From assembly GCA_035282865.1 (NCBI GenBank), contig DATEVB010000143.1, positions 1 through 27,118 on the forward strand: 27,118 nucleotides of DNA, in the 5' to 3' direction. Numbering within the stretch: position 1 is the first letter of the stretch; each line of letters begins with the position of its first letter. Source of the DNA: UBA4744 sp035282865. GTDB lineage: Bacteria > Actinomycetota > Acidimicrobiia > Spongiisociales > UBA4744. Both the position numbers and the translations under genes were made by a program. Positions 8,417-17,072 of the stretch are shown piece after piece. The notes beneath the pieces are model-generated. The model ran no database searches. It was not told the origin of the DNA and saw nothing but the letters and a program-made list of their open reading frames with translations.

Positions 8417-10987
8417 CTATCGATCGAACCAGATGAAGTCGGCTATCTCGGCAGCGTCGTACACCGTCTCACATGGAATCCCGTTCCCGTCGGCATCCAT
8501 GCGTTCCGGCGCCCCTTCGCGCACCCAATACACAACCGCCTGGCCAAAACCGGCTCCACGATCCGCAAGTTGATAGCAGAAGAGGTCCGGTCCGTACCCG
8601 TCGACGGAGTCCAGGAGGGACTGGATCTCCCCGACCGGGTACACGGTTTCGCACGGAATCCCGTTTTCGTCGGCATCCATCCGCGACGGCCCGCCTTCCC
8701 GAACCCAGTACGCCAGCGCCTGATCGAACGAGTACCCGGCTGCCTCCACATCCCGGCAGAAAAGCCCACCGGCCAGCCCGGCGACGGGTGGGGGTGCCCC
8801 CCCGCCGAAGATCGGCGATTGCCAGGCAGGTCGCTCCGGAGCTCGGCCGGCGTCGAGCATCGCTCTCCACTCCTCGTCGGTCGGCCGCCCGAGTGCTGCA
8901 TCGTGCCAGAACTCGTAGTACGAGAAGACGCCGCCCACCGCCACCTGAAAGTGGCCGCGGTCGTTGGGGACCAGCACCAAGATCCTGTCGATGCGCCCGG
9001 TTCCAATCTCCAGATACGCCAGGGTCGAACGCATGATGTCGGCGATGAGCGCCGCGTCGGTGTCGTCGGCCGAGGGCATTCCCAGCGTGTCATCCCAATC
9101 GGAAGTCTGAATCCACAACGCCTCCAGAACCGACCCGATGCTTTCCAGCCAATCGTTGTCCGCCTGAGAGATGGGCAAACCGTCCAGCTCGTGGCGAGCA
9201 ATCCCCGCCAGACGTTTCAGCATCCCCCCGACCCCGGTCATCAGCGTGTCGTAGTCATCCCCCGTGCTGACAAGACCCCGGTTCCTGAGCCCGTCCTGCA
9301 GCAAGTCGATGACCGACCCCATCCGCTCCCACGCCACCGGATCAGGTTCGACCCAGTGCCGGGGGGGCTCCACCAGCGGCTCGAACCCGCCTTCCGCGGC
9401 AAAGGATTGCTTGGCATAGAGGATCGTGTCGTGTTTCAGCTCTGCGTAGGAGCCCAGCCCCGTCTGCAGGCCCTTGGCCTCCCAGGCAGCGGTCCTCATG
9501 AAATCCGGGTAGGCCTGACCGTGTGGTACCAAGACCGGCTGTAGGGCGTACAACCATGCGTCGTACACGGTGCCGGCCCAATCGTCGTCCGGCCGGCCGT
9601 CCACCAGATCCTGCATGGCAGCGAATTGGGTCTCGTAGTTGGTGTATTCCGTCTCACCGGAGGCTTGCAGCTCCCGGTAGGCGAGATCCGACCCGAACAC
9701 GGCCGCCAGATCGAGCGTCGTTGCGTAGACCCGTCCATAGGGCGGGTCGCCAACATGGGGAAATCGCAGCTGGTCGTAGACGTACGAATCCAGCACAAAC
9801 CGCACCCCCATGATGCGAGCTGAGGCATTCTCGGGGTCGATCCCCACGGGACGCTGCGCGGCTAGTTCCTGAGCCAGATCGTCGACCGCGCCGGCATCCG
9901 CAAAGACAGCCGGATCATCCAGCCAACCGGGCACGACCTCTCCCGCCGCCTTGGCCAGCTCAGACGGGGTGTAGTCGTCGGCGACCCCCACCATGAAGGC
10001 AGTCGGTTCATACACCAGGCGCCACGCCTCGGCCAAGTCGGCGTCTCGCATCAGCGGCCGCGCCGCGAGCATTCCGATCCGCAAGGAGCCGGCATCGTGG
10101 ATGAAGAAGGAAGCTTGACCGAGCATCGACATCGCCCGGAAGTACCGCTCCAGATCTTCGTTGCGGGTGTAATGGCCGCGCGGCTTGAACAGGCTGTAGT
10201 CCACACAATTGCGGAGCGATGCCAACGGCATGCACTCGCCCACGCTGGTGGTCGGCGACGCGGTCAGCTGGGAAGCCTCGAGCGCCAGTTCGACTTCCTG
10301 CTGCGCCAGCGGGCCGGTGGGGCCGACCTCCAGCTCGAGCAACGTCGCCACTGCCTCGTATATCTGCTGGGCCCGCCGGGCGGCCTCGGCCAGGTCGGTA
10401 CCCTCCAGCTCGGTCGTCTGCTCCCGCGCCGCCTCGACCAAGCCGAGGACCAGCTCCTCGAGGATGGGAAGCAGCCTGTTCTGTTCGATGTCGCGCAGTA
10501 GCTTCGAGAATGCCAGGTGCAGGAAGTGGTATCCGGCATCCGTAGTCACGAAGAACACCTGCCCCTCGTACAGGTAGCTGGCGTAGGCGTGCTGGAACTG
10601 CCGGTACCCGTCCGGTATGACCACGAATCCTTGTGTCAGCAAAGTGGCGGCTACCTCAGGCTCGAGGGTCAACCACCCGGGCTTGAGGACCCCTTCGATG
10701 GAGGAAGGCAGGGAGGGGCCCGGATACACCGACCCATCCTCGAGCAGTGGGACGATCTCGAAGGACGCAAAGGCGCCGGGTGATCCGGGGACCATGTGCG
10801 AGCCGATGGCTTCCGGCGGCACTCCGGTGGTCGTGGTGGTCGGCGACACCGCCGTGGTCGTTGAGGTAGGAGCGGTGGTGGGGGGCGTCGTGGTGGTGGG
10901 GGGCGTGGTGGTGGTTTCAACAGCCTTGTCCGTGCAGGCTGCCGCAACCATCGCCAGCGCCATCGCGACAACGAGAACCCGTTTCAT
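8417..10987 (-). CDS. DUF3160-like lipoprotein with two C-terminal Excalibur-like repeats
   Basis: A predicted exported lipoprotein of 856 residues. The signal peptide ends in the lipobox VAAAC (Cys18), followed by a Thr/Pro-rich spacer of about 50 residues. The main domain (from about residue 95) resembles DUF3160: GFVVIPDGYRQFQ, VFFVTTDAGYHFLHLAFSKL and following helices. Function of that family is unknown. The last 120 residues hold two 60-residue repeats. Each has a Cys, YWVREG and the loop MDADxNGIPCETVY, which resembles an Excalibur calcium-binding motif. The ATG at 10987 is chosen over a TTG at 11059 because it starts the signal peptide and has AGGGAG about 7 nt upstream. The gene follows the CapA-like gene by 68 nt, so the two may be co-transcribed. 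The DUF3160 call rests on remembered family motifs. Confidence 0.8.
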   Translation of the reverse strand: MKRVLVVAMALAMVAAACTDKAVETTTTPPTTTTPPTTAPTSTTTAVSPTTTTTGVPPEAIGSHMVPGSPGAFASFEIVPLLEDGSVYPGPSLPSSIEGVLKPGWLTLEPEVAATLLTQGFVVIPDGYRQFQHAYASYLYEGQVFFVTTDAGYHFLHLAFSKLLRDIEQNRLLPILEELVLGLVEAAREQTTELEGTDLAEAARRAQQIYEAVATLLELEVGPTGPLAQQEVELALEASQLTASPTTSVGECMPLASLRNCVDYSLFKPRGHYTRNEDLERYFRAMSMLGQASFFIHDAGSLRIGMLAARPLMRDADLAEAWRLVYEPTAFMVGVADDYTPSELAKAAGEVVPGWLDDPAVFADAGAVDDLAQELAAQRPVGIDPENASARIMGVRFVLDSYVYDQLRFPHVGDPPYGRVYATTLDLAAVFGSDLAYRELQASGETEYTNYETQFAAMQDLVDGRPDDDWAGTVYDAWLYALQPVLVPHGQAYPDFMRTAAWEAKGLQTGLGSYAELKHDTILYAKQSFAAEGGFEPLVEPPRHWVEPDPVAWERMGSVIDLLQDGLRNRGLVSTGDDYDTLMTGVGGMLKRLAGIARHELDGLPISQADNDWLESIGSVLEALWIQTSDWDDTLGMPSADDTDAALIADIMRSTLAYLEIGTGRIDRILVLVPNDRGHFQVAVGGVFSYYEFWHDAALGRPTDEEWRAMLDAGRAPERPAWQSPIFGGGAPPPVAGLAGGLFCRDVEAAGYSFDQALAYWVREGGPSRMDADENGIPCETVYPVGEIQSLLDSVDGYGPDLFCYQLADRGAGFGQAVVYWVREGAPERMDADGNGIPCETVYDAAEIADFIWFDR
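8455..8760 (-). repeat. 180-nt-offset tandem repeat in the lipoprotein 3' end
   Basis: Two copies about 125 nt long (near 8455-8580 and 8635-8760) are offset by exactly 180 nt. They are very similar at the DNA level around the segment encoding DADxNGIPCE (8470-8500 and 8650-8680). They encode the two 60-residue Excalibur-like repeats. The DNA similarity suggests fairly recent duplication or selection on the motif. Confidence 0.7.
10820..10917 (-). repeat. low-complexity Thr/Pro-coding tract
   Basis: A GGTGGT/CGTGGT-rich stretch (plus-strand reading) encodes the Thr/Pro spacer after the lipobox of the DUF3160-like lipoprotein. It contains short tandem repeats of GTGGTGGGGGGCGT type and is a likely site of length variation. 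Confidence 0.6.
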
Positions 10988-11055
10988 AGCCGGCTCCCTT
11001 CTGACGCTCGGGCCGCTCGGACGAAGGCGTCGAACAGAATCATTGACCCTTCCTT

Positions 11056-12639
11056 TCAAGACCGATCGACGATAACGGGGTCGAAGCGTCCGTCACCATC
11101 GACATCGACGCATCCCGGCGTCCCGGGTCCGGCCAGCTCGGATGGGACGGCGAAACCAAACCCCTGCCACACCCAACCTCCGGTGGCGACGATGCCGGGG
11201 GCGTCGAGCGAGTCGAAGGCCAGGGCGATAGAGCCGTCGCACACCGCCAGGCGGGCGACGGGTCGGAATAGGGTTCCGGCCACCCACATTTCCTGAAGAT
11301 CATCCGGTCGGTAGACCCCCAGATGGGCACTCCTTCCCAGGGCATCCGCCCATTGCCGGTCCGGGTACTGGCTGTTGACCTCGTTTTCTTGATAGGGACG
11401 GCGGAAAGAGGTGACGACGTCCTCCCGGCCGTCACCGGTTGCGTCACCGGCGGCCGCATCCACAACATCTCCACCGGCAAAACCGTCGGCGAGGGCCGCA
11501 GCAGGGTGGACCGGAGCGAGAGTCGAGGTTCGGGCCAAGTTCCACCACTCGAGCCCCAGCAGGACGGCATCGCCTTCCGGAAGCGTCCACGCATCAAAAT
11601 GGACGCGGCGGTCATGATGGCGGGCCGTCCCGACCCGATAGGCGAACACTCCCTGCCGATCGCCCAGCACCTCGAGCAGCGCACCGTCTCGTGTGCCGGG
11701 GGCGGACTGATCGAACAGGAAGTTTCCGAGACTGGTGGCGATCACGGTCGTCCGGTCTCCCTTCCCGGCGGTCACGTAGACCGGCTGCGCGACATGCGGC
11801 CCGTGCCCCCAGACGACGTCGACACCCCATCCGGCCAGTTTCTCGGCCAGCACCGCCATGCCCGGATCGGTGTCCCGGTAGTACTCGACCCCGCCGTGCA
11901 CTCCGACGACGAGGAGATCGACCTCGGCCCGCGCCGATGCAACGGCCGACCTGACGCTCTCTTCATCCCAAGTGGCGATACCCGGGTGGTCGGGGGTGGC
12001 AGACGTCCCGGCCCGCGTTGCGTCGAATGCCAAGAACCCGACCTCGAGACCATCGCGTTCGAATACCCGCACCGCGTACGCCTCTTCGATTCGTGTGCCT
12101 CTGCCCACCGCCCCCAGACCTACCGATGCGACTGCTTCGATAGTGTCGAGGATCGACTGTCGCCCGGCGTCACCTGCGTGATTGTTGGCGAGGCCGACCA
12201 GGTCAAAACCCGCCACCGCCAGGGATCCTGCTGCGGAAGGATCGGCCTCGAGCGCAAACGGGTTGGTGGCGATGTGTTGGCGAAGGGTCAGCGGCGACTC
12301 GAGGTTGGCTGCGGCAATATCGGCACTCGTCACTACATGACGAACGTCCTCAAACAATCCGGCCGGATCGTTGCGAGCTCCGGAAGCCACGCCCCGGCCC
12401 AGCATCACATCGCCGACCAGGAGAACCGACACGACAGATCCCCGGGTCGCGTGGGTCGAATGGGTGGTGGTGGTAGTAGAGAATGGTGCCGGGCGGGTGG
12501 TGGTAGATGTGGTTTCGGACGTGGTAGAAACGGCCGTCGTTGTGGTGCCGGAGGGAGATCCGGCCGCAACACCGGCGCAGGCGGCCGGGGCCAATACCAG
12601 CATCACCGCGAACATCCGGCGAATCAGCAAACGGTTCAC
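11056..12639 (-). CDS. CapA-family lipoprotein with C-terminal Asp-rich repeat loops
   Basis: A predicted exported lipoprotein of 527 residues with a CapA/PgsA-type metallophosphoesterase-like domain. This family is linked to poly-gamma-glutamate or capsule synthesis, but many members have no proven role. The signal segment RRMFAVMLVLAPAAC gives Cys21, followed by a Ser/Thr-rich spacer (to about residue 65). Family motifs are LLVGDVMLGRG, NLESPLT, GLANNHAGDAG, VGVHGGVEYY and WGHGPHVAQPV. After the catalytic domain come two Asp loops, GDATGDGREDVV and VDVDGDGRFDPV, like those of FG-GAP/VCBS repeats. The GTG start is chosen because it adds the basic n-region (NRLLIRR) and has GGGAAG upstream. 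No capsule or PGA synthesis genes lie nearby. Confidence 0.85.
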   Translation of the reverse strand: MNRLLIRRMFAVMLVLAPAACAGVAAGSPSGTTTTAVSTTSETTSTTTRPAPFSTTTTTHSTHATRGSVVSVLLVGDVMLGRGVASGARNDPAGLFEDVRHVVTSADIAAANLESPLTLRQHIATNPFALEADPSAAGSLAVAGFDLVGLANNHAGDAGRQSILDTIEAVASVGLGAVGRGTRIEEAYAVRVFERDGLEVGFLAFDATRAGTSATPDHPGIATWDEESVRSAVASARAEVDLLVVGVHGGVEYYRDTDPGMAVLAEKLAGWGVDVVWGHGPHVAQPVYVTAGKGDRTTVIATSLGNFLFDQSAPGTRDGALLEVLGDRQGVFAYRVGTARHHDRRVHFDAWTLPEGDAVLLGLEWWNLARTSTLAPVHPAAALADGFAGGDVVDAAAGDATGDGREDVVTSFRRPYQENEVNSQYPDRQWADALGRSAHLGVYRPDDLQEMWVAGTLFRPVARLAVCDGSIALAFDSLDAPGIVATGGWVWQGFGFAVPSELAGPGTPGCVDVDGDGRFDPVIVDRS

Positions 12640-12707
12640 CCGACCATCTTCCCAGACGCACTCGTCTCGTTCGGGGATCGGCCCAATATCGCACGAAAGC
12701 TCGGCAG

Positions 12708-12729
12708 GAACGGATGATACGATCCGTTC
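12708..12729 (-). terminator. hairpin after the DUF6206-like gene
   Basis: GAACGGAT (12708-12715) pairs perfectly over 8 bp with ATCCGTTC (12722-12729) across a 6-nt loop. One arm touches the TAG stop of the DUF6206-like gene. It probably ends the aminotransferase/DUF6206 transcript before the CapA-like gene. It lacks a T-tract and could instead be an operator. Confidence 0.5.
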
Positions 12730-13634
12730 TACCTCTCGATCTTACCCGGCAGGAGAAACGGGTATGGGCGTCGCCGAACCTTGATCTGCCAGGCGCGGTC
12801 GATCCTGCGCAGGCGAAGCAGGGCTTCCCACATGAGGGCGTTCTGGCGGTAGTAGCGCTCGACTTCTTCGACCGTGATGGCCCGCTCCACTCTCAGGTTG
12901 GCCCGGGCGATCCCAAGAGGAATCCAGGCCCGATGCCGTTCCTTGATGAGGTTGCCGAGTAGATCCACGATCACGGTCCGCACGGAGAAGTATGCGTCGA
13001 TGAGCGAGTCCACGAGAAAACGTTCGGTCAACCTGCGGAGGGCCCACGGGAGCGAAGCGAGGAATAGGGCCGTGTCCAGTCGATGCCGCCCCGCCTCGTC
13101 ACGCAACAGCGGGGTGGTGACATCCAAGTAGACGAGCTTCCCGGACGGGATTGCCCAGTTGGAGAGCTGCGCATCGAGACCCACCCCCGTCCCAGCCACG
13201 CTCTCGATCGCCTCGAAGACCTCATCGAAGATGGTCGCCGCTCTTGACGGATCCGCTCGGCGCAGGGCATTGGTGACCAGATCGGCCTCGTCGACGAGCG
13301 GTTGCAGCACATAGGCTCCGAGCGACCCGTCCGACTGGGGGACCGAGGCGATGGACGTCGGCACCACCGAGACCCCCGCAGCTTCCAGTGCCGCCAGATA
13401 ATCGCGCAGGAGGGCCTCGTAGCGAATCAGAGAAGCCCGGTCGGCGATCGGTGGTAGTCGTTTACAGACGGCGGTCCCGGCGGGTGTCGGCCACGCGACG
13501 ATGGCCGAAACCTCCCCGTACCCGATCACTTCGAGGTCGTCGGAGCGGCCACGGCGGAATGCTTCGTGGAATCCGCGGTCCAGTCGCGGAAGATCGTCAA
13601 CGGTCACCAATCGCAGGCCATGATGATGAGTCAC
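12729..13634 (-). CDS. DUF6206-like protein, possible kinase fold
   Basis: 301 residues, soluble, no signal peptide. It resembles proteins annotated as DUF6206 in actinobacteria, recalled from memory and not searched. Visible features are VIGYGEVSAIVAWP near residue 37 and CKRLPPIADRASLIRYEALL near residue 57, which look like a nucleotide-loop strand and a lysine-bearing strand. Later come GLDAQLSNWAI and LVYLDVTTPLLRD, which resemble the catalytic and metal loops (DxxxxN ... D) of aminoglycoside-phosphotransferase-like kinases. The fold and any kinase activity are inferences. Its ATG overlaps the aminotransferase stop by 4 nt (ATGA), so the two are translationally coupled and likely act together. 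Confidence 0.8.
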   Translation of the reverse strand: MTHHHGLRLVTVDDLPRLDRGFHEAFRRGRSDDLEVIGYGEVSAIVAWPTPAGTAVCKRLPPIADRASLIRYEALLRDYLAALEAAGVSVVPTSIASVPQSDGSLGAYVLQPLVDEADLVTNALRRADPSRAATIFDEVFEAIESVAGTGVGLDAQLSNWAIPSGKLVYLDVTTPLLRDEAGRHRLDTALFLASLPWALRRLTERFLVDSLIDAYFSVRTVIVDLLGNLIKERHRAWIPLGIARANLRVERAITVEEVERYYRQNALMWEALLRLRRIDRAWQIKVRRRPYPFLLPGKIER

Positions 13635-14839
13635 GCGAAGACGCCCCTCACTCTGGCAATGATGTCATCGGCCTCATCGTCGGTGAGGACGAGTGGGGGC
13701 AAGAATTGCACCACGGACGTGTCGTTGCCTGCCCACACGGCGAATACCCCCGCATTGATGAGCATGGCGGCCGCCATGATCCCGGCGTCACGCTGTTCGA
13801 ACTTGAACCCCATCATCATCCCCCGGCGTCGCAGCGTGAACGGCAATCCACTCATCCCGGCGGCGAAACGATCGCCGAGGGCAACGACCCTCGCCAGGAA
13901 GGGCGGCTCCTGAACGATCTCGAGCACCGCCAGGCCGGCGGCACAACCCGGTTCTGCCCCTCCGTACGTTGAGATGTGGGCAAAGGGATAGTCGGCAAGA
14001 AAACCTTGTAGCTCCCCGCTCATCATGGTCGCCGTTATCGGGTAGATGCCTCCGCTCAGGCCTTTGCCGGTGACCACCACATCCGGTTCGATGCCGGAAT
14101 GCTGGTAACCCCACATGCGCCCGGTCCGACCGAGGCCGGTCTGGACCTCGTCGATGACCAGCTTGGCTCCCCGCTCACGGCAGATCGTCGCAACCCCCTC
14201 GAAGTACCCTTCCCCGGCGATTGGCATGCCCAGCGTGGCCGGAACCGGCTCCAGGATGACCGCCGCCGTTACGTCACTCACCGCCGATTCGAGTGCGGCG
14301 AGATCGTCGAAGGGAACCTGCCGGAACCCGGCCAGGTCGATCCCGAACGGTTTCCGGTAGGCCGGGTCGCCTGCCGCTAATGCCAGCCCGGTGTGACCGT
14401 GATACCCGCCCCGGGCCGAGATGACCCCCGTCCGGCCGGTGGCACCGCAAGCCGCTTTGATGGCCAGATCCATCGCCTCACCCCCCGACACTCCGAAGAC
14501 CACGCCGGGTAACGACCCGCCGGTGGTGTCTGCGAGACGCTCGGCGAGGAGCGCCCGAAAGCCGGAAACGAGATGGTGGTTGCCGATGTCCAGCACGGAG
14601 AGGGCGTCCTGGACCGCCGCCAGCACCCGGGGATTGCGGTGACCGAGGTTGAAGACTCCCCCGTTGCCGTGGCAGTTGTAGTAGCGCTTGCCGCAGTAGG
14701 CGTCGGTGAAGGTGGCCCCGTCCCGCTCGCCCATCACGATCTCCATGCCCATCTGGCGATATTGAGCTACTTTGCCGGGGGAGACGTGTTCGGCAAAGGC
14801 GTCGTAGGTAGCGTCGAGCGTTGGGTAGGGCTGAGGCAC
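13631..14839 (-). CDS. class III PLP-dependent aminotransferase
   Basis: A fold-type I aminotransferase of 402 residues, related to ornithine/acetylornithine/4-aminobutyrate and glutamate-1-semialdehyde enzymes. Visible motifs are the PLP-phosphate loop region VSGGEAMDLAIKAA (118-131), the GGYHGHT segment (144-150), the PLP-ring Asp230 in VIDEVQTGLGRTG and the Schiff-base Lys259 in VVVTGKGLSGGIYP. All catalytic positions appear intact. The substrate cannot be told from sequence, and there are no arginine or GABA genes nearby. It is the first gene of a pair with the DUF6206-like gene (4-nt overlap). The GTG start is supported by AGGAGG at a 6-nt spacing. It is divergent from the response regulator across 188 nt. 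Confidence 0.9.
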   Translation of the reverse strand: MPQPYPTLDATYDAFAEHVSPGKVAQYRQMGMEIVMGERDGATFTDAYCGKRYYNCHGNGGVFNLGHRNPRVLAAVQDALSVLDIGNHHLVSGFRALLAERLADTTGGSLPGVVFGVSGGEAMDLAIKAACGATGRTGVISARGGYHGHTGLALAAGDPAYRKPFGIDLAGFRQVPFDDLAALESAVSDVTAAVILEPVPATLGMPIAGEGYFEGVATICRERGAKLVIDEVQTGLGRTGRMWGYQHSGIEPDVVVTGKGLSGGIYPITATMMSGELQGFLADYPFAHISTYGGAEPGCAAGLAVLEIVQEPPFLARVVALGDRFAAGMSGLPFTLRRRGMMMGFKFEQRDAGIMAAAMLINAGVFAVWAGNDTSVVQFLPPLVLTDDEADDIIARVRGVFA

Positions 14840-14845
14840 CTTCGT

Positions 14846-14851
14846 CCTCCT
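14846..14851 (-). promoter_or_regulatory. strong ribosome binding site of the aminotransferase
   Basis: AGGAGG on the minus strand lies 6 nt before the GTG start at 14839 and decides that start. Confidence 0.7.
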
Positions 14852-15015
14852 CGGGCCTCAGTATTGCGCACCAGGCGCCACCGCGTGGTGAAGCCGGGCC
14901 GGAACGGTCGTCACCTGCTCGGCGAACGTCGCCACAGCAGCGATCACCGGGGTAACTCGACCCCATTCATCCGGCTCTCTCGCTTGCCTTCCACCATTCC
15001 CCGGCTCCATGCGAC

Positions 15016-15021
15016 CACAAT
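15016..15021 (+). promoter_or_regulatory. -10-like hexamer before the first response regulator
   Basis: CACAAT matches 4 of 6 positions of TATAAT and ends exactly 7 nt before the ATG at 15028. No Shine-Dalgarno sequence is present, so a leaderless transcript is likely. No clear -35 was found. Confidence 0.35.
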
Positions 15022-15027
15022 GTCCTC

Positions 15028-15705
15028 ATGGATGCATTGATCCTGTTGGTCGAGGACGACCCATCGATTCGCGAATTGACGGAAATGGGCTTGCGGTCGG
15101 CGGGCTTTCAGGTGACAACTGCGTCGGATGGCCAATCGGCTCTGGACCGATTCCGCCAGGACCGTCCCGAGGCGGTCCTCCTCGACATCATGCTCCCCAT
15201 CCTCGATGGTCTGGAAGTGTGCCGTGCGATCAGAGCCGAATCATCGGTTCCGGTCGTAATGCTGACGGCGCGGACGGACACCATCGACATCGTGGTCGGG
15301 TTGGAAGCGGGAGCCGATGACTACGTGACTAAACCCTTCGAGATGCCGGAGCTGGTTGCCCGGCTGCGAGCCGCCCTGCGGCGGGCCCGGCAGCTGGAAC
15401 CAACCGAACGACTCACCCTCGGACCGCTCCACATCGACATTGCCGCCCACGCGGTGTTCGTAGACGGCGAGGATCTGGGCCTCACCCCAACCGAATTCCG
15501 ATTGCTGGTCGAGTTGGCGAGGAGACCCACCCAGGTGTTCACCCGGGAAATGCTGCTCGAGCGGGTATGGGGATACGGATATCTGGGAGATTCCCGGTTG
15601 GTCGACGTGGCCGTGCAGCGGCTCCGCTCGAAAATCGAGCAGGACCCGGCCCACCCCTCGCTGATTCAGACCATCCGGGGCGTTGGTTACCGGGCCGGGT
15701 CGTGA
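15028..15705 (+). CDS. OmpR/PhoB-family response regulator, MtrA-like
   Basis: A two-component response regulator of 225 residues. The receiver domain has acidic residues D10/D11, phosphoacceptor D53 (LLDIMLP), T80 and K102 (TKPF). The C-terminal winged helix carries LTPTEFRLLVELARRP, FTREMLLERVWGYGY and IQTIRGVGYR. It should bind direct repeats as a dimer after phosphorylation by the kinase that follows. The kinase start overlaps its stop by 4 nt (GTGA). The order regulator, kinase, GerMN lipoprotein matches mtrA-mtrB-lpqB of actinobacteria, but the sequence alone does not prove orthology. Four 11-bp-spaced repeats upstream of the lipoprotein gene are a plausible binding site. Subfamily naming is an inference. 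Confidence 0.92.
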   Translation: MDALILLVEDDPSIRELTEMGLRSAGFQVTTASDGQSALDRFRQDRPEAVLLDIMLPILDGLEVCRAIRAESSVPVVMLTARTDTIDIVVGLEAGADDYVTKPFEMPELVARLRAALRRARQLEPTERLTLGPLHIDIAAHAVFVDGEDLGLTPTEFRLLVELARRPTQVFTREMLLERVWGYGYLGDSRLVDVAVQRLRSKIEQDPAHPSLIQTIRGVGYRAGS

Positions 15706-17072
15706 AAACGAGGGGCGGGTTTCGAGCCCGGCTGGTTGCCACTTTCATCGGGCTGATTGCGGGCACGGTGATCATTCTCGGCGTCGGCGCCTACCTCTTC
15801 GTCAGCAGTTCTCTGCGCGGGCAATTGGTGGAGGACGCGGTGCAGGGGACCAATTTCAACCTGGCCGTGCTGGCCACAGAGTGGCTGGGCGACGATCCCA
15901 CCGCCGCTGAATATGAGGCCAGCCCGCTGGCCGATGCCCTCGCCCTGAGGGGGAAGGTCGACGTATACGTCGACTTCGGGGACGGAGATCCCTTCCTTTC
16001 AAAGCCGGCATTCTTGACGACTCTCGATCTCGTCTCCGATGACCTCATCGAGATAGTCGCCAACGGCAACATAGGCCGGGAGTGGCTGGAAGTGGACGGC
16101 GTACCGTACCTCGTCACGGCCGGCCGCCGGCCTCCGTCGGGGCCCGACTTCTACTTTTTTCATCCGGCCGCCGATGTCGAGAGCGGTCTCGAGCGCCTAC
16201 GGCAGGCGCTGCTGGCCGGTGCACTCGTCCTCATCGTGATCGGGGCCGCCACCGGCAATTGGGTTGCCAAGCAGGTTCTCCGGCCGGTACGTCAGGCCAG
16301 TGAAGCCGCCCTCGAGATGGCCGACGGCGATCTCACGGTCCGCCTCGACGTAGCCTCCACGGACGAGTTCGGCGCCTGGGCAGACACCTTCAACCGTATG
16401 GCCGAATCGCTCGAGGAGGCCCGGGCTCGTGAACGGCGGTTCGTGGCCGATGTCTCGCACGAACTGCGCACGCCGCTGACCGGTCTTGTCAATGAGGCCG
16501 CGTTGGTCAAGGAGCATCTCGAGAAGCTGCCGGGAGACGGGAGCCGGGTCGCCGAGTTGCTGGTCGACGATGTCGCCCGGATCCGGCATCTGGTCGACGA
16601 TCTTCTGGAGATCTCACGCCTGGACGCCGGTGCCCAGGAGACCCATCCCGAACGGATCGACCTCAGGCAGTTCCTGGCCGCGGTGATCGCCGACCGGGCA
16701 CCCGAGGCCAGGTTATTGGGAGGCACGGAGGGAATGCCGGTCGACGTGGACCGCCGACGCCTCGAACGTATTGTCGGCAACCTCCTCGACAATGCTCGTA
16801 TCCACGCCGCCGGCCGGCACGTCGAGGTCTCGGCCGAGCAAGAGCCGGGCGGGATCGTGGTGGTTGTCGCCGACCGGGGGCCCGGCATCGACCCCGCCTA
16901 TCTCGACAAGCTCTTCGAGCGTTTTGCAGTCGGAGATGACTCTCGCAGTGGCAGCGGTACCGGGTTGGGGCTCGCCATCGCTCGCCAGCATGCCGTCCAG
17001 ATGGGTGGAACCCTGCGCGCCACCAACCGGCCGGGTGGTGGGCTCACCTTCGAGCTGAGGCTTCCCGCGTAA
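15702..17072 (+). CDS. membrane sensor histidine kinase, MtrB-like
   Basis: A sensor kinase of 456 residues that should phosphorylate the regulator encoded just upstream. A basic start (KTRGGFRARL) leads into TM1 (about 11-32). An extracytoplasmic sensor segment of about 135 residues follows, then TM2 (about 169-190) and a HAMP domain (RPVRQASEAALEMADGDLTV). The HisKA H-box is VADVSHELRTPL with His253. The ATPase domain has an N-box ending at N364 (NLLDN), DRGPGI (about 391) and GSGTGLGLAIARQH. The GTG at 15702 overlaps the regulator stop (GTGA), and this supports the start although the frame is open further upstream. The stop codon overlaps the first of the 11-bp repeats that precede the lipoprotein gene. 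Confidence 0.93.
   Translation: MKTRGGFRARLVATFIGLIAGTVIILGVGAYLFVSSSLRGQLVEDAVQGTNFNLAVLATEWLGDDPTAAEYEASPLADALALRGKVDVYVDFGDGDPFLSKPAFLTTLDLVSDDLIEIVANGNIGREWLEVDGVPYLVTAGRRPPSGPDFYFFHPAADVESGLERLRQALLAGALVLIVIGAATGNWVAKQVLRPVRQASEAALEMADGDLTVRLDVASTDEFGAWADTFNRMAESLEEARARERRFVADVSHELRTPLTGLVNEAALVKEHLEKLPGDGSRVAELLVDDVARIRHLVDDLLEISRLDAGAQETHPERIDLRQFLAAVIADRAPEARLLGGTEGMPVDVDRRRLERIVGNLLDNARIHAAGRHVEVSAEQEPGGIVVVVADRGPGIDPAYLDKLFERFAVGDDSRSGSGTGLGLAIARQHAVQMGGTLRATNRPGGGLTFELRLPA

Noticed and set aside
8126..9544. 472-codon plus-strand frame opposite the DUF3160-like lipoprotein
   Set aside because: Antisense to conserved domains, and its composition is biased toward Arg, Pro and His. 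It shows no family motif.
11323..12717. 464-codon plus-strand frame opposite the CapA-like gene
   Set aside because: Antisense to CapA motifs. There is no sensible start signal or domain.
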